A DNA stretch of 64,000 nucleotides from Flavimobilis massiliensis (lineage in GTDB: Bacteria; Actinomycetota; Actinomycetes; Actinomycetales; Cellulomonadaceae). Below, in pieces: positions 1 to 7,598 of this stretch. The position numbers and the translations under genes were made by a program. The first letter of the stretch is position 1; every line of letters begins with the position of its first letter. The notes under the pieces are model-generated. The model was not told the origin of the DNA and did no database searches. It saw only the letters and a program-made list of their open reading frames with translations. Location: contig NZ_LT964979.1 in assembly GCF_900240335.1 (NCBI RefSeq), forward strand, positions 1,922,001-1,986,000. The letters are read 5' to 3'.

Positions 1-1
1 A

Positions 2-106
2 GGGGCGGAGGGCGAGGCGCGCTTCGGACGGGTGATCGGGTACGAGGGCGCGCCGCTGCCAGCGCCCGAGCTGCCCCATGTCCGTCTCCGACCTCGGTCC
101 CGCTGA
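2..106 (+). CDS. C-terminal end of an unidentified protein, cut by the window edge
   Basis: One frame stays open from the window edge to a TGA at 104-106. It gives about 34 residues ending in a proline-rich tail (GYEGAPLPAPELPH, then an arginine-rich end). The composition looks coding, but there is too little to assign a family. It would run tail-to-tail with the YhgE gene on the other strand, with 79 bases between the stops. The reading is tentative because other frames are also open over part of this stretch. Confidence 0.35.
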   Translation, partial: GAEGEARFGRVIGYEGAPLPAPELPHVRLRPRSR

Positions 107-185
107 CGGAGGAGTAGCGTCGGAGGGTGGGAGGGCAACGAGTTCTGCGTGCTCTCGTCCCGCGACCGCTGACCCACCGAGCTCG

Positions 186-2678
186 TCAGGCGGCCGCGAG
201 GATCGCGTGGCCGGCCTGGCGGCGACGCCAGGCCGTCGCGCCCACCGCAGCCCCGACCGACGCTGCCGCCCACACGATCATCACGACGAGCGCACCGCCC
301 GCAGCGCCTTCGTGCGCGAGCCCGCCGAGCACCTGACCCGCCGCGTGTAGCGGCCCGAGCTCACCGAGGTCTCCGACCCAGGCGGGCGCCGACGGAGCCG
401 ACGCCGCGACGAGCACGGCGACACCGACGACGAGCGCGAACGCACGACCCACGTTCCCCGTCCATGCGACGACGGCGTGGAGGAACCACAGGAGCACGAC
501 GGCGACGAACGCGGCGGCCGGGACGACGACCCACGACGTGTCCGTGACGGCCGCGACGACAACACCCGCGAGAACGCCCTGCACGGCCGCGACCGCGGAC
601 GTCGCGCCGAGACCGCGCGCGGTGACCGCGAACGACGAGCGCGTCGTGCCGAGCGCGGCTGCGCCCGAGACGTGGGGGCGCATCGTGAGGACGAGCGCGC
701 CGAGCCACAGGGCGACGGCCATCGTCACGCCGACCCCACCGAGCGGGCCGAGCCCGCGCGGTGCGGGGGTCGCGACGGGCTGCGCGATGACCTCCGCGAG
801 CGCGGTCGGGTCCGTGACGTTCTGCTGGGCGAGGGCGTCGACGGCCTGGGTGAGGCCGCCCGCGAGCTCGCCTGCCCCGTCGGTGAGCTGGATGGTGCCG
901 GGCAAGGTCTGCCCGAGTCCGTCGGCGAGCGTCGACGCGCCGTCGCGGAGCGCGCCCGCGCCGTCCGACGCTCCGCGCGCACCCTCGGAGAGCTGGGAGA
1001 CACCCCCGGCGAGGTCCTTCGCGCCGTCCGCGAGACCGGCCGTGCCCGTCGACAGGGTGTGCGCACCGCTCGCGAGCGTGCCCGCGCCCTTCGACAGCGT
1101 CGACGTGCCGGCGGAGAGCTTCGAGAGCCCGCCGGAGAGGCTCGTTGCCCCGGTCGACAGCGTCGACGTGCCCGTCGCGAGCGTGCTCGCGCCCGTGGCG
1201 ACCTCCTTCGCCCCGGCGGCGAGCTCGGTCGCTCCCGTCGCGAGCGCGTCCGCGCCGTCGGCGACGCCGCGTGCACCTGCGGCGAGGCCGTGGAGGCCCG
1301 CGGCCGGTGACGTCGGGTCCGCGTCGGGGTTGCCGACGAGGGCGCCGAGGCCCGCGACGAGGCCGTGGAGGCCTGTGGCGGAACCGGCGTCGCCCTCAAG
1401 CTGTGCAAGGCCGTCGACGATCTGGGTGCTGCCCGCGCGGTATGCCGCGACGGCCCCGGCGATCTTGGCGTCGAGCTCGCGGCATGCGGTCTCGGTGCCG
1501 GGTGCGGGCTCGGGGAGGCATCCGGCGGCTGCCTGGGCTGCGGTGAGCTGCGTGACGCCGGCGACGAGCTCGTCGAGCCCGTCACCGACGAGCTTGTCGA
1601 CCCCGGCGCGGGCCTGTCCGACCGCTGCGGGAAGCCCGGCGACGTCGGGCTGCATCGCGCTCATCCCGTCAAGCAGCTGCTCGACGCCGTCGGCGACAGC
1701 GTCCGCACCGGTCGCGAGAGGCCCGGCACCCTGCGCGAGCGCGGCGGCGCCGTCGGAGAGACCCGACGTGCCGGTCGCGAGCGCGTCGGCGCCGTCGGCG
1801 AGCTTCTTCGCGCCGGAGGCGAGGTCCTTCGCGCCCTTCGACGACTGTGCTGCACCGTCCGCGAGGGGCTTGGTCCCTGCGGCGAGGTCCTTGGCCCCAC
1901 CAGCGAGGTCCTTCGCCCCGGTCGCGAGGGTCCCGGCGCCGTCGGCGAGCGTCGTCGCACCTGTGGCGGCGCTTCCGGCGCCGGTCGCGAGAGTGCCGAG
2001 CCCGTCGGCGAGCGTCCCGGTGCCGGTCGCGAGGGTGTCGGCGCCGTCGGCGAGCTGCTGCTGCCCGTCGGCGAGCTTCCCGGCGCCGTCGGCGAGCTGC
2101 TGGGCACCGTCGGCAGCCTCGCCGAGCTGGTCGCTGGTCGTCGAGAACCCGACGAGCACCTGCTCGACGTACGTCTGCGTGAGTTGGCGGCCGAGCCCGA
2201 CGGTCGCGGCGTCGGCGAGCGCCGTCGTCACGAGGTCGCGGGTCGCGGTCGAGCCGTCGGGCGTCGCGACGTCGATGCGGGCCTGGCGTGCGCCGTCGCC
2301 GTCCGCGAACGACGTGGCGTCGGCGGAGAACGACGCGGGGATCGTCACGACGGCCGCGTACGTTCCGGCCTCGAGGCCTGCCGCGGCGTCGTCGGAGTCC
2401 GTGACGACCCACGTCCAGCCGCCGCGCGAGCGAGATCCTTTGACGAGTTCGGCCGCGAGCTGGCGGCCGAGAGGTGTGAGCTGGCCGTCGATCGTCACGG
2501 CCTCGTCGTGGTTGACGACGGCCGCGGTGACCTCGCCAGCGCGGGCTGCGGGATCCCACTGGGAGGCGAGCAACGTGGCGACGAGTGCGACGGGTACGAG
2601 GAGAGCGACGAGCGCGAGGAGCCAGCGTCGCTGCGCGGAGCGGGTCATGGCGGGGGCCTTCCGGACGGGGGCGGTCAT
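186..2678 (-). CDS. YhgE/Pip family membrane protein with long LADGA-type repeats
   Basis: The product is 830 residues. It has one N-terminal membrane segment (about residues 18-38), then an extracytoplasmic region that from about residue 190 is built of dozens of 7- or 14-residue units of the form LADGAGTLATGA. Several membrane segments close the C-terminus. This is the YhgE/Pip architecture, a family related to phage-infection protein and type VII-associated exporters; its biochemical role is unsettled. The ATG at 2676-2678 was chosen because the upstream part of the open frame is arginine-rich shadow of the next gene. The start overlaps the MMPL stop by four bases (ATGA), so the pair is probably translated together. 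The repeats may form a coiled or beta-helical rod across the cell wall. Confidence 0.85.
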   Translation of the reverse strand: MTAPVRKAPAMTRSAQRRWLLALVALLVPVALVATLLASQWDPAARAGEVTAAVVNHDEAVTIDGQLTPLGRQLAAELVKGSRSRGGWTWVVTDSDDAAAGLEAGTYAAVVTIPASFSADATSFADGDGARQARIDVATPDGSTATRDLVTTALADAATVGLGRQLTQTYVEQVLVGFSTTSDQLGEAADGAQQLADGAGKLADGQQQLADGADTLATGTGTLADGLGTLATGAGSAATGATTLADGAGTLATGAKDLAGGAKDLAAGTKPLADGAAQSSKGAKDLASGAKKLADGADALATGTSGLSDGAAALAQGAGPLATGADAVADGVEQLLDGMSAMQPDVAGLPAAVGQARAGVDKLVGDGLDELVAGVTQLTAAQAAAGCLPEPAPGTETACRELDAKIAGAVAAYRAGSTQIVDGLAQLEGDAGSATGLHGLVAGLGALVGNPDADPTSPAAGLHGLAAGARGVADGADALATGATELAAGAKEVATGASTLATGTSTLSTGATSLSGGLSKLSAGTSTLSKGAGTLASGAHTLSTGTAGLADGAKDLAGGVSQLSEGARGASDGAGALRDGASTLADGLGQTLPGTIQLTDGAGELAGGLTQAVDALAQQNVTDPTALAEVIAQPVATPAPRGLGPLGGVGVTMAVALWLGALVLTMRPHVSGAAALGTTRSSFAVTARGLGATSAVAAVQGVLAGVVVAAVTDTSWVVVPAAAFVAVVLLWFLHAVVAWTGNVGRAFALVVGVAVLVAASAPSAPAWVGDLGELGPLHAAGQVLGGLAHEGAAGGALVVMIVWAAASVGAAVGATAWRRRQAGHAILAAA

Positions 2679-3253
2679 CGCAGCGCTCCGGCTGCGGCTG
2701 GTGACGTGGCGGTGGGGGCGTCGATCGTCGTGAGGCTGAGCCGGTGCGTGGGTGTGACACCGGGTGGCAGGACGTCGGCGCCGGACGTGCCGAGGACGAG
2801 GGTCGTGCCTGCGGCCTGCGCGGCAGTCAGCGCTGCACCCGCGCGGGCGGAGCCGTGGAGGTGGTGCGCTGCGTCGACGACGAGCACGTAGGGGTTCTCT
2901 CGGAGCGCTGCCTCGACGGCGCGTGCATCGGCGTGACGCGAGTCGACCCAGCCGACCCGTCGCCTCACGGCGCCCGCGCGGTGCGGCAGCGCGAGCCCGC
3001 CGACCTTGAGGTCCCCGCCGGCGGGCGCGACGCGTCCGGCGAGGGTGAGGAGGAGTCCGGTGACGGCCCGCGCAGGTCCGTCGACGACGAGGACTCCCCC
3101 GTCGGGCACGTCGAGCGCGACGTCCGGGGCGAGCCGTGCGCGTTCGTCGACGCGCAGCCCGCGGGCGGCGATCGCGGTGCCTGCTGCGGGCCAGCCCTCG
3201 AGCGCGAGCTCGGCGTGGAGGCCCTCGCCCTCGACGTCGAACGACGGCAGGAG
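2675..3253 (-). other. Degenerate ABC-ATPase-like C-terminal domain of the MMPL protein
   Basis: This is the part of the MMPL gene after the transporter domain. It keeps the order of an ABC ATPase core: GGVLVVDGPARAVTG in the P-loop position, LLLTLAGRVAPAGG with a following G..L segment, and PYVLVVDAAHHL in the Walker B position. The P-loop lysine and the catalytic glutamate are missing, so it should not hydrolyse ATP. It may be a structural or regulatory remnant. The identification rests on pattern resemblance only. Confidence 0.55.
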
Positions 3254-5560
3254 GCGGTCGAGCCAGCGCGGCATCCACCACGCCTTGTCGCCGAGGAGCT
3301 CGAGCACCGCGGGGACGAGGGTCATGCGGACGAGGAACGCGTCGACGAAGACGCCGACGGCAAGGCCGAGGGCGATGGGCTTGATGTTGACGTCGCCCTC
3401 GGGGACGAAGAAGAAGAAGACGGAGAACATGATGACGGCCGCAGCCGTGACGACCTGGGCGGAGCCTCGGAAGCCCGAGTGGATCGCGGCGCGGGCGTCG
3501 CCTCCGTGGACGTACTCCTCGCGGATGCGGGAGACGAGGAAGACCTCGTAGTCCATCGCGAGGCCGAAGAGCACGCCCATGAGGACGATGGGCATGAACG
3601 AGATGACGGGCCCGAGCTTCGCGACGTGGAGGAGGTCCGCGGCGATGCCGTTCTCGAAGACGGCGGCGACGACGCCGAAGGCCGCGACGACCGACAGCAG
3701 GTAGCCGAAGGTGGCCTTGAGGGGGACGGCGATCGAGCGGAACACCATGGTGAGGAGCACGAGCGAGAGCCCGACGACGAAGATCCCGAACGGCAGGAGC
3801 GCTGAGCCGAGCTTCGCGGAGACGTCGATGCCGACGGCGGTGAAGCCGGTGACGGCGATGTCGATGTCGTACTCGGCGGCGAGGCGGTCACGCTGGTCGC
3901 GGATCTCCTGGACGAGGTCGGCGGTCGCTTCGTCCGTCGGGCCGCCCTCGGGGACGACCTGGACGATGAGCGTGTCGGCGGACGCGTTGGGGGTCGAGAG
4001 CGGGACGTTGGCGACGCCCGGCAGGGCGCGCATCTCTGCGGCGATGTCCTCGGCGAGGCCGAGGGGGTTGTCGCTCGTGAGGATCGACGCTGTGACGATG
4101 AGCGGGCCGTTGGCGCCGTCGCCGTAGTGCTCGGTGATGCGGTCGTACGTCTGGCGGGCCTGGCTGGACTCCGGCAGGACGCCCGCGTTGGGGAGCGCGA
4201 GGCGCAGGTCGAGCGCGGGCAGGGCGAGGAAGGTGCCGACGGCGAGGACGGCGGCGATCGTCACGAGCGGGCGCCGGGTCACGGTGTGCACCCAGCCCGC
4301 GAAGAACCGGTCCGCTCGGGTGCGGGGCGCCTCGGTGTGGGCGCCGCGTGACGCGGCGGCATCGGGAGCCGGTGCCGTGCCGGCAGGAGCCGGAGCGGCG
4401 TCTGGGGCGGCCTGCACGGCCGGGTCCAGCGCCGACGGGCCCTGGGCGGCCGTGCCCTGGGCGGCGTGAGCCGCCGCGCGAGCCTCGGCGCGGCGGGCGC
4501 GGCGGGACGGGCGGGGCCGCACACGCTCGCCGGCGAAGCCGAGCAGCGCGGGGGTGAGGGTGACGGAGACGACGACCGCGACCGCGACGGCGACGGCCCC
4601 GGCGACGCCCATCGTCGTGAGGAACGGGATGCCGGCGACGCCGAGTCCGACGAGCGCAATCATCACGGTGAGGCCGGCGAAGAGGACGGCGGAGCCGGAC
4701 GTCGCGGTCGCGCGCGCGATCGACTCCTCGACGTCAAGGCCGTCGCGGAGCTGGTCGCGGTGACGGGCGACGATGAAGAGCGCGTAGTCGATGCCGACGG
4801 CGAGGCCGAGCATGAGCGCGAGCATGGGCGTCGAGGAGTTCACGGGTGTCACGGCCGTCGCGAGGAGGACGAGCGCCATCGCGAGGCCGACGCCGACGAG
4901 TGCGTTGGCGAGCGGCAGTCCCGCGGCGACGAGCGAGCCGAGGGTGAGGACGAGGACGACGAGCGCGACGCCGACGCCGAGCGCCTCGGTCACCGTGATC
5001 GCCGGGAACTCCGAGGAGTAGAGCTCGCCGCCGACGGAGGCGGTCCAACCGTCGGGGAGCGCCGTGCTGAGGTCGGCGACGATGTCTGCGATCTCGTCCT
5101 TGACCTCGGTGGGGATCTCGGTGCCGGCGCCGTTCATCATGACGGTGACGAGCGCCGCGCGGTCGTCGTCGGAGAGTCCGTCCGCGTCGGCCGCGGCGAC
5201 AGGGTCGCCCGTGAGCGTGTCGGTGAACGGCGACTGGACGCCGCGGACGTCGTCGCGTGCCGCGAGCGCGTCGGTCGTCGCGCGGACGGCGTCCGCGACG
5301 CCTTCGTCGCGGACCGACGTGCCCTCGGGGGACACGACGAGGATCTGCGCGCTCGACCCGGAGACCTCGGGGAACGTCGCCGCGAGGCGGTCGAGCGCGG
5401 CCTGCGACTCCGTGCCGGGGATGGAGACGGAGTTGTCCATGCCCTTCTGGAGGAAGCCTGCCGCGGCGCCGAGCGCGACGAGGAGTGCGAGCACGACGGC
5501 GACGGCGGCCCGCCGGTGGCGGACCATGCTTCGGCCGAGCCGGTAGAGGAAGGAGGACAC
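2675..5560 (-). CDS. MMPL/RND-family transporter fused to a degenerate ABC-ATPase-like domain
   Basis: The product is 961 residues. Residues 1 to about 769 form a complete MMPL transporter with two repeats of a membrane helix, a large external loop and a bundle of five to six helices; the typical patterns GIDYALF and AMDYEVFLVSRIREE are present. About 190 extra residues follow. They read like an ABC nucleotide-binding domain: a Walker B-like PYVLVVDAAH is visible, but the Walker A site is lost (DGPARAVTG where GxxGxGKT is expected) and no LSGGQ is seen. The GTG at 5560 is preceded by a GGAG element; frame further upstream overlaps the divergent regulator. It is probably exporter of lipids or drugs together with YhgE, repressed by the divergent TetR (inference). 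Confidence 0.85.
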   Translation of the reverse strand: MSSFLYRLGRSMVRHRRAAVAVVLALLVALGAAAGFLQKGMDNSVSIPGTESQAALDRLAATFPEVSGSSAQILVVSPEGTSVRDEGVADAVRATTDALAARDDVRGVQSPFTDTLTGDPVAAADADGLSDDDRAALVTVMMNGAGTEIPTEVKDEIADIVADLSTALPDGWTASVGGELYSSEFPAITVTEALGVGVALVVLVLTLGSLVAAGLPLANALVGVGLAMALVLLATAVTPVNSSTPMLALMLGLAVGIDYALFIVARHRDQLRDGLDVEESIARATATSGSAVLFAGLTVMIALVGLGVAGIPFLTTMGVAGAVAVAVAVVVSVTLTPALLGFAGERVRPRPSRRARRAEARAAAHAAQGTAAQGPSALDPAVQAAPDAAPAPAGTAPAPDAAASRGAHTEAPRTRADRFFAGWVHTVTRRPLVTIAAVLAVGTFLALPALDLRLALPNAGVLPESSQARQTYDRITEHYGDGANGPLIVTASILTSDNPLGLAEDIAAEMRALPGVANVPLSTPNASADTLIVQVVPEGGPTDEATADLVQEIRDQRDRLAAEYDIDIAVTGFTAVGIDVSAKLGSALLPFGIFVVGLSLVLLTMVFRSIAVPLKATFGYLLSVVAAFGVVAAVFENGIAADLLHVAKLGPVISFMPIVLMGVLFGLAMDYEVFLVSRIREEYVHGGDARAAIHSGFRGSAQVVTAAAVIMFSVFFFFVPEGDVNIKPIALGLAVGVFVDAFLVRMTLVPAVLELLGDKAWWMPRWLDRLLPSFDVEGEGLHAELALEGWPAAGTAIAARGLRVDERARLAPDVALDVPDGGVLVVDGPARAVTGLLLTLAGRVAPAGGDLKVGGLALPHRAGAVRRRVGWVDSRHADARAVEAALRENPYVLVVDAAHHLHGSARAGAALTAAQAAGTTLVLGTSGADVLPPGVTPTHRLSLTTIDAPTATSPAAAGALR

Positions 5561-5578
5561 GAGGGCTCCCGAGGAGAC

Positions 5579-5661
5579 GGACGATCGATGCAGGACTGGA
5601 TCCGATACGAGACTGTATCCGATGCAGGACTGTATCCGATACAGTGGCGTATCGAAAGGTA
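5579..5661. promoter_or_regulatory. Operator array between MMPL and TetR genes, 17-bp phased palindromes
   Basis: Three 15-bp sites lie exactly 17 bp apart at 5596-5610, 5613-5627 and 5630-5644. The last is a perfect palindrome, CTGTATC-C-GATACAG. The first two match it with one to four mismatches. Half-sites in the same phase occur at 5579-5593 (right arm) and 5647-5661 (left GTATC). The array fills the gap between the divergent start codons at 5560 and 5672. It is the natural binding region for the TetR protein encoded at 5672. Confidence 0.75.
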
Positions 5662-5671
5662 CCCTGGGGGG

Positions 5672-6391
5672 ATGACGACGGGAGCGGGCGTGGACGACAA
5701 CCAGGGCGTCGGCACCCCTGTCGAGGACACGTTCGCCGACGCGATCGCGACGTCGCCACGGCGCGCACGCACGCGCGAGCGGCTCCTCGACGCCGCGCTC
5801 ACCCTCTTCGCCGAGGTCGGGGTCGACGCGACGTCGATCGAGGCGATCTGCGAGCGCGCCGGCTTCACCCGCGGCGCCTTCTACTCGAACTTCAGCGACA
5901 GGTCCGCGCTCATCGACGCCCTGGCCGCACGGGAGCAGGGTCGCGCGATCAGCGAGCTCCGCGACGCGATCGAAGCGAGCCCGTGGAACGACGTCCCCGA
6001 CGGCACCGACGACGTCGGCGTCGTCGCGTCCGTCGCGACCCAGCTCCTCGACGCCCTGACGATCGATCGACGCTGGGCGCTCGTCAACGGCGAGATGCGA
6101 CTCATGGCCCTGCGCGACAGGTCGCTCGCGCCCGCTCACGAGGCGCGTGAGAACCTGCTCCTCGACGCCATCGCCGACGAGATCCGGCGGCTCACCGCGT
6201 GCCTGGGCCGGCGGCTCGCGATCCCGGACCGGACGTTCGTGCGACTCCTGTGGGCGGGCTTCCAGGCCGACCTCGAGGCCGCGGACCGGTCGCTCGGCAC
6301 AGACCGCCCGACGACCGCGGTCGAGCTCGCGACCTCGTGGATCCCCGAGGTCGTCACGCGGCTCACCGTGCCGGTCGAGCCCGGCCACTGA
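5672..6391 (+). CDS. TetR/AcrR family transcriptional regulator
   Basis: The product is 239 residues. The TetR helix-turn-helix occupies about residues 29-75 (RERLLDAALTLFAEVGVDA, ICERAGFTRGAFYSNF), followed by a ligand-binding domain without recognisable signature. The ATG at 5672 follows a G-rich stretch (ACCCTGGGGGG) that can act as ribosome binding site. The gene is divergent from the MMPL-YhgE operon and separated from it by an array of palindromes, so it most likely represses that operon and itself. Its 3' end overlaps the CobW-like fragment on the other strand. Confidence 0.9.
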   Translation: MTTGAGVDDNQGVGTPVEDTFADAIATSPRRARTRERLLDAALTLFAEVGVDATSIEAICERAGFTRGAFYSNFSDRSALIDALAAREQGRAISELRDAIEASPWNDVPDGTDDVGVVASVATQLLDALTIDRRWALVNGEMRLMALRDRSLAPAHEARENLLLDAIADEIRRLTACLGRRLAIPDRTFVRLLWAGFQADLEAADRSLGTDRPTTAVELATSWIPEVVTRLTVPVEPGH

Positions 6392-6520
6392 CACACCGCG
6401 CCGCCGCGGCGAGCGCACCCGGGAGCGCCCGGAGAGGTGCGTCGGCGCCGGAGACGGTGACGTCGGCGTAGCCGACCTGCGCTGCGAACGCCTCGCCGAC
6501 GGAGCGCTCGTCCCCCCTCG
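6363..6520 (-). pseudogene. Possible CobW-like zinc GTPase fragment
   Basis: A short minus-strand frame contains DERSVGEAFAAQVGYADV followed by an alanine/leucine-rich stretch. This resembles the segment after the Walker B region of actinobacterial CobW/P47K GTPases (DDRTVAEVxxEQVEYADV). No P-loop or C-terminal domain is present. It overlaps the 3' end of the TetR gene, as expected for a decaying remnant. CobW GTPases often sit beside a zinc-free bL36 gene, and a bL36 remnant lies immediately next to it on the other strand. Confidence 0.35.
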
Positions 6521-6645
6521 ACGAACTCGAGCCCTCGTCCCTCCGGTCGCTCGCACGCAAGGACGGCTCAATCGTCGTACGCTGCCGCGGCCGGATCTAC
6601 GTCATCAACAAGCACAACCCACGATGGAAGGACCGGCAGGGCTGA
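6505..6645 (+). pseudogene. rpmJ: Ribosomal protein bL36 (zinc-independent type) without a start codon
   Basis: The frame ending at TGA 6643-6645 encodes SSLRSLARKDGSIVVRCRGR, then IYVINKHNPRWKDRQG. This is nearly the whole of a type-B bL36 protein (family pattern MKVRxSLRSLK..PGxxVVRRRGRxYVINKxNPRWKxRQG). The MKVR start is missing: the frame runs upstream to a TAG at 6469-6471 with no ATG, GTG or TTG between. The region 6505-6531 therefore replaces the original 5' end. Conservation of the last 38 residues suggests recent damage. An unusual start codon cannot be excluded. Confidence 0.7.
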
Positions 6646-6749
6646 TCTGCTGGCGGCCGACGCCTGCGGGCCGCTCTCCCTCAGGGCACCTCGCCTCGTG
6701 TCGTCACTGCAGCCCGCCTCGAACGAGAAGCACTCACGCTCCGGGGGCC

Positions 6750-6957
6750 CGGCGCGATCCACGTCCTCGTCGGCCACCGTGCCGGCCCCGTCGAGCGTCC
6801 CGACGGTCGCCGCGGCGAGCGCGGTCGTCAAGGGGATCGCGAGCACGAGGCCGATCGACCCGACGAGCGTCCGCACGACCTCGTGCGCGATCTCGCCGGA
6901 CGTGAGTGACTCACCGAGGGTCATCGAGACGAGGTAGACGACGAGGGCGGACGCGCG
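6750..6957 (-). pseudogene. C-terminal fragment of a YibE/F family membrane protein
   Basis: A minus-strand frame carries SALVVYLVSMTLGES, then EIAHEVVRTLVGSIGLVLAIP and LTTALAA. This is the conserved end of actinobacterial YibE/F proteins (EIVRTLVGSIGLVxAVPLTTALAA). The N-terminal 300 or so residues are missing, since the stop of trpF lies at 6984 just upstream. It is a 3' remnant left by deletion. Confidence 0.7.
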
Positions 6958-6983
6958 ATGCCGTCCGCCGGGCAGCTCCGCCC

Positions 6984-7598
6984 TCACGTGCCGCGTGCCG
7001 CCGCGATGAAGTCGCGCACGAGCCCGGCGTCCTTGACGCCCCGCGACGACTCGACGCCCGAGGACACGTCGACGCCCCACGGTTGCACGGCACGCACGGC
7101 GTCGGCGACGTTCGCAGGCGTCAGGCCGCCTGCGAGCAGCCAGCGGCCCTCGGGCCGACGTTCACCGAGGAGCGTGAGGTCCCACGTCGCGCCCGAGCCG
7201 GGCACGGGTGCGTCGAGCAGGAGCACGTCCTCGCCGTGGGCTCCGACGACCGGGGCAGGATCGTCCGCGAGCGACACGGCGCGCCACGGAACGAGACCCG
7301 CGGCGGAGACCTTCGCGAGGTCGCCCCGGCCGTAGCGAGGCCCGTGGAGCTGGACGGCGTCGACGCCGGCCACGAGCGCCTCACGCACCGCGTCGGCTGC
7401 GGCGAGCTCGGCGGTGACGAGCACCGTGAGCGCGTCGGGCCGTGCGCTGCGCGCCGCAGCGACGACCTCACGGGCGCGCTCGGCATCGACGTGGCGAGGG
7501 CTGCACGGGCTCACGACGACACCTATCGCGTCGGCGCCCGCCTCGAGCGCGACGAGCGTGATCTCGGGGGTGGACAGTCCGCAGATCTTCACGAGCAC
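6984..7598 (-). CDS. trpF: Phosphoribosylanthranilate isomerase (TrpF)
   Basis: The product is 204 residues, the usual length. It begins LVKICGLSTPE, the classic TrpF start with the catalytic-site cysteine. VQLHG, LLDAPVPGSG and LAGGLTPANV are the other family motifs, with the phosphate-binding SSGVESSRGVKD near the end. The enzyme isomerises N-(5-phosphoribosyl)anthranilate to CdRP in tryptophan synthesis. The GTG at 7598 is preceded by a strong AGGAGG. It overlaps the end of aztD by ten bases, so it is probably co-transcribed with a zinc-homeostasis gene rather than with other trp genes, none of which are nearby. Confidence 0.93.
   Translation of the reverse strand: MLVKICGLSTPEITLVALEAGADAIGVVVSPCSPRHVDAERAREVVAAARSARPDALTVLVTAELAAADAVREALVAGVDAVQLHGPRYGRGDLAKVSAAGLVPWRAVSLADDPAPVVGAHGEDVLLLDAPVPGSGATWDLTLLGERRPEGRWLLAGGLTPANVADAVRAVQPWGVDVSSGVESSRGVKDAGLVRDFIAAARGT

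Noticed and set aside
186..2678. Repeated units in the YhgE gene as a CRISPR array
   Set aside because: The repeats are in-frame protein heptads of variable length with no constant spacers and no cas genes nearby.
4466..5671. Long plus-strand frame opposite the MMPL gene
   Set aside because: It is rich in Glu/Asp/Arg in the manner of an antisense shadow and has no domain; only the part from 5672 is real (TetR).
3254..6571. Start of the MMPL gene as far upstream as 6571 on the minus strand
   Set aside because: The extra residues are the reverse complement of the TetR gene and lack any membrane or homologous pattern; the GTG at 5560 with its GGAG element fits the family start.
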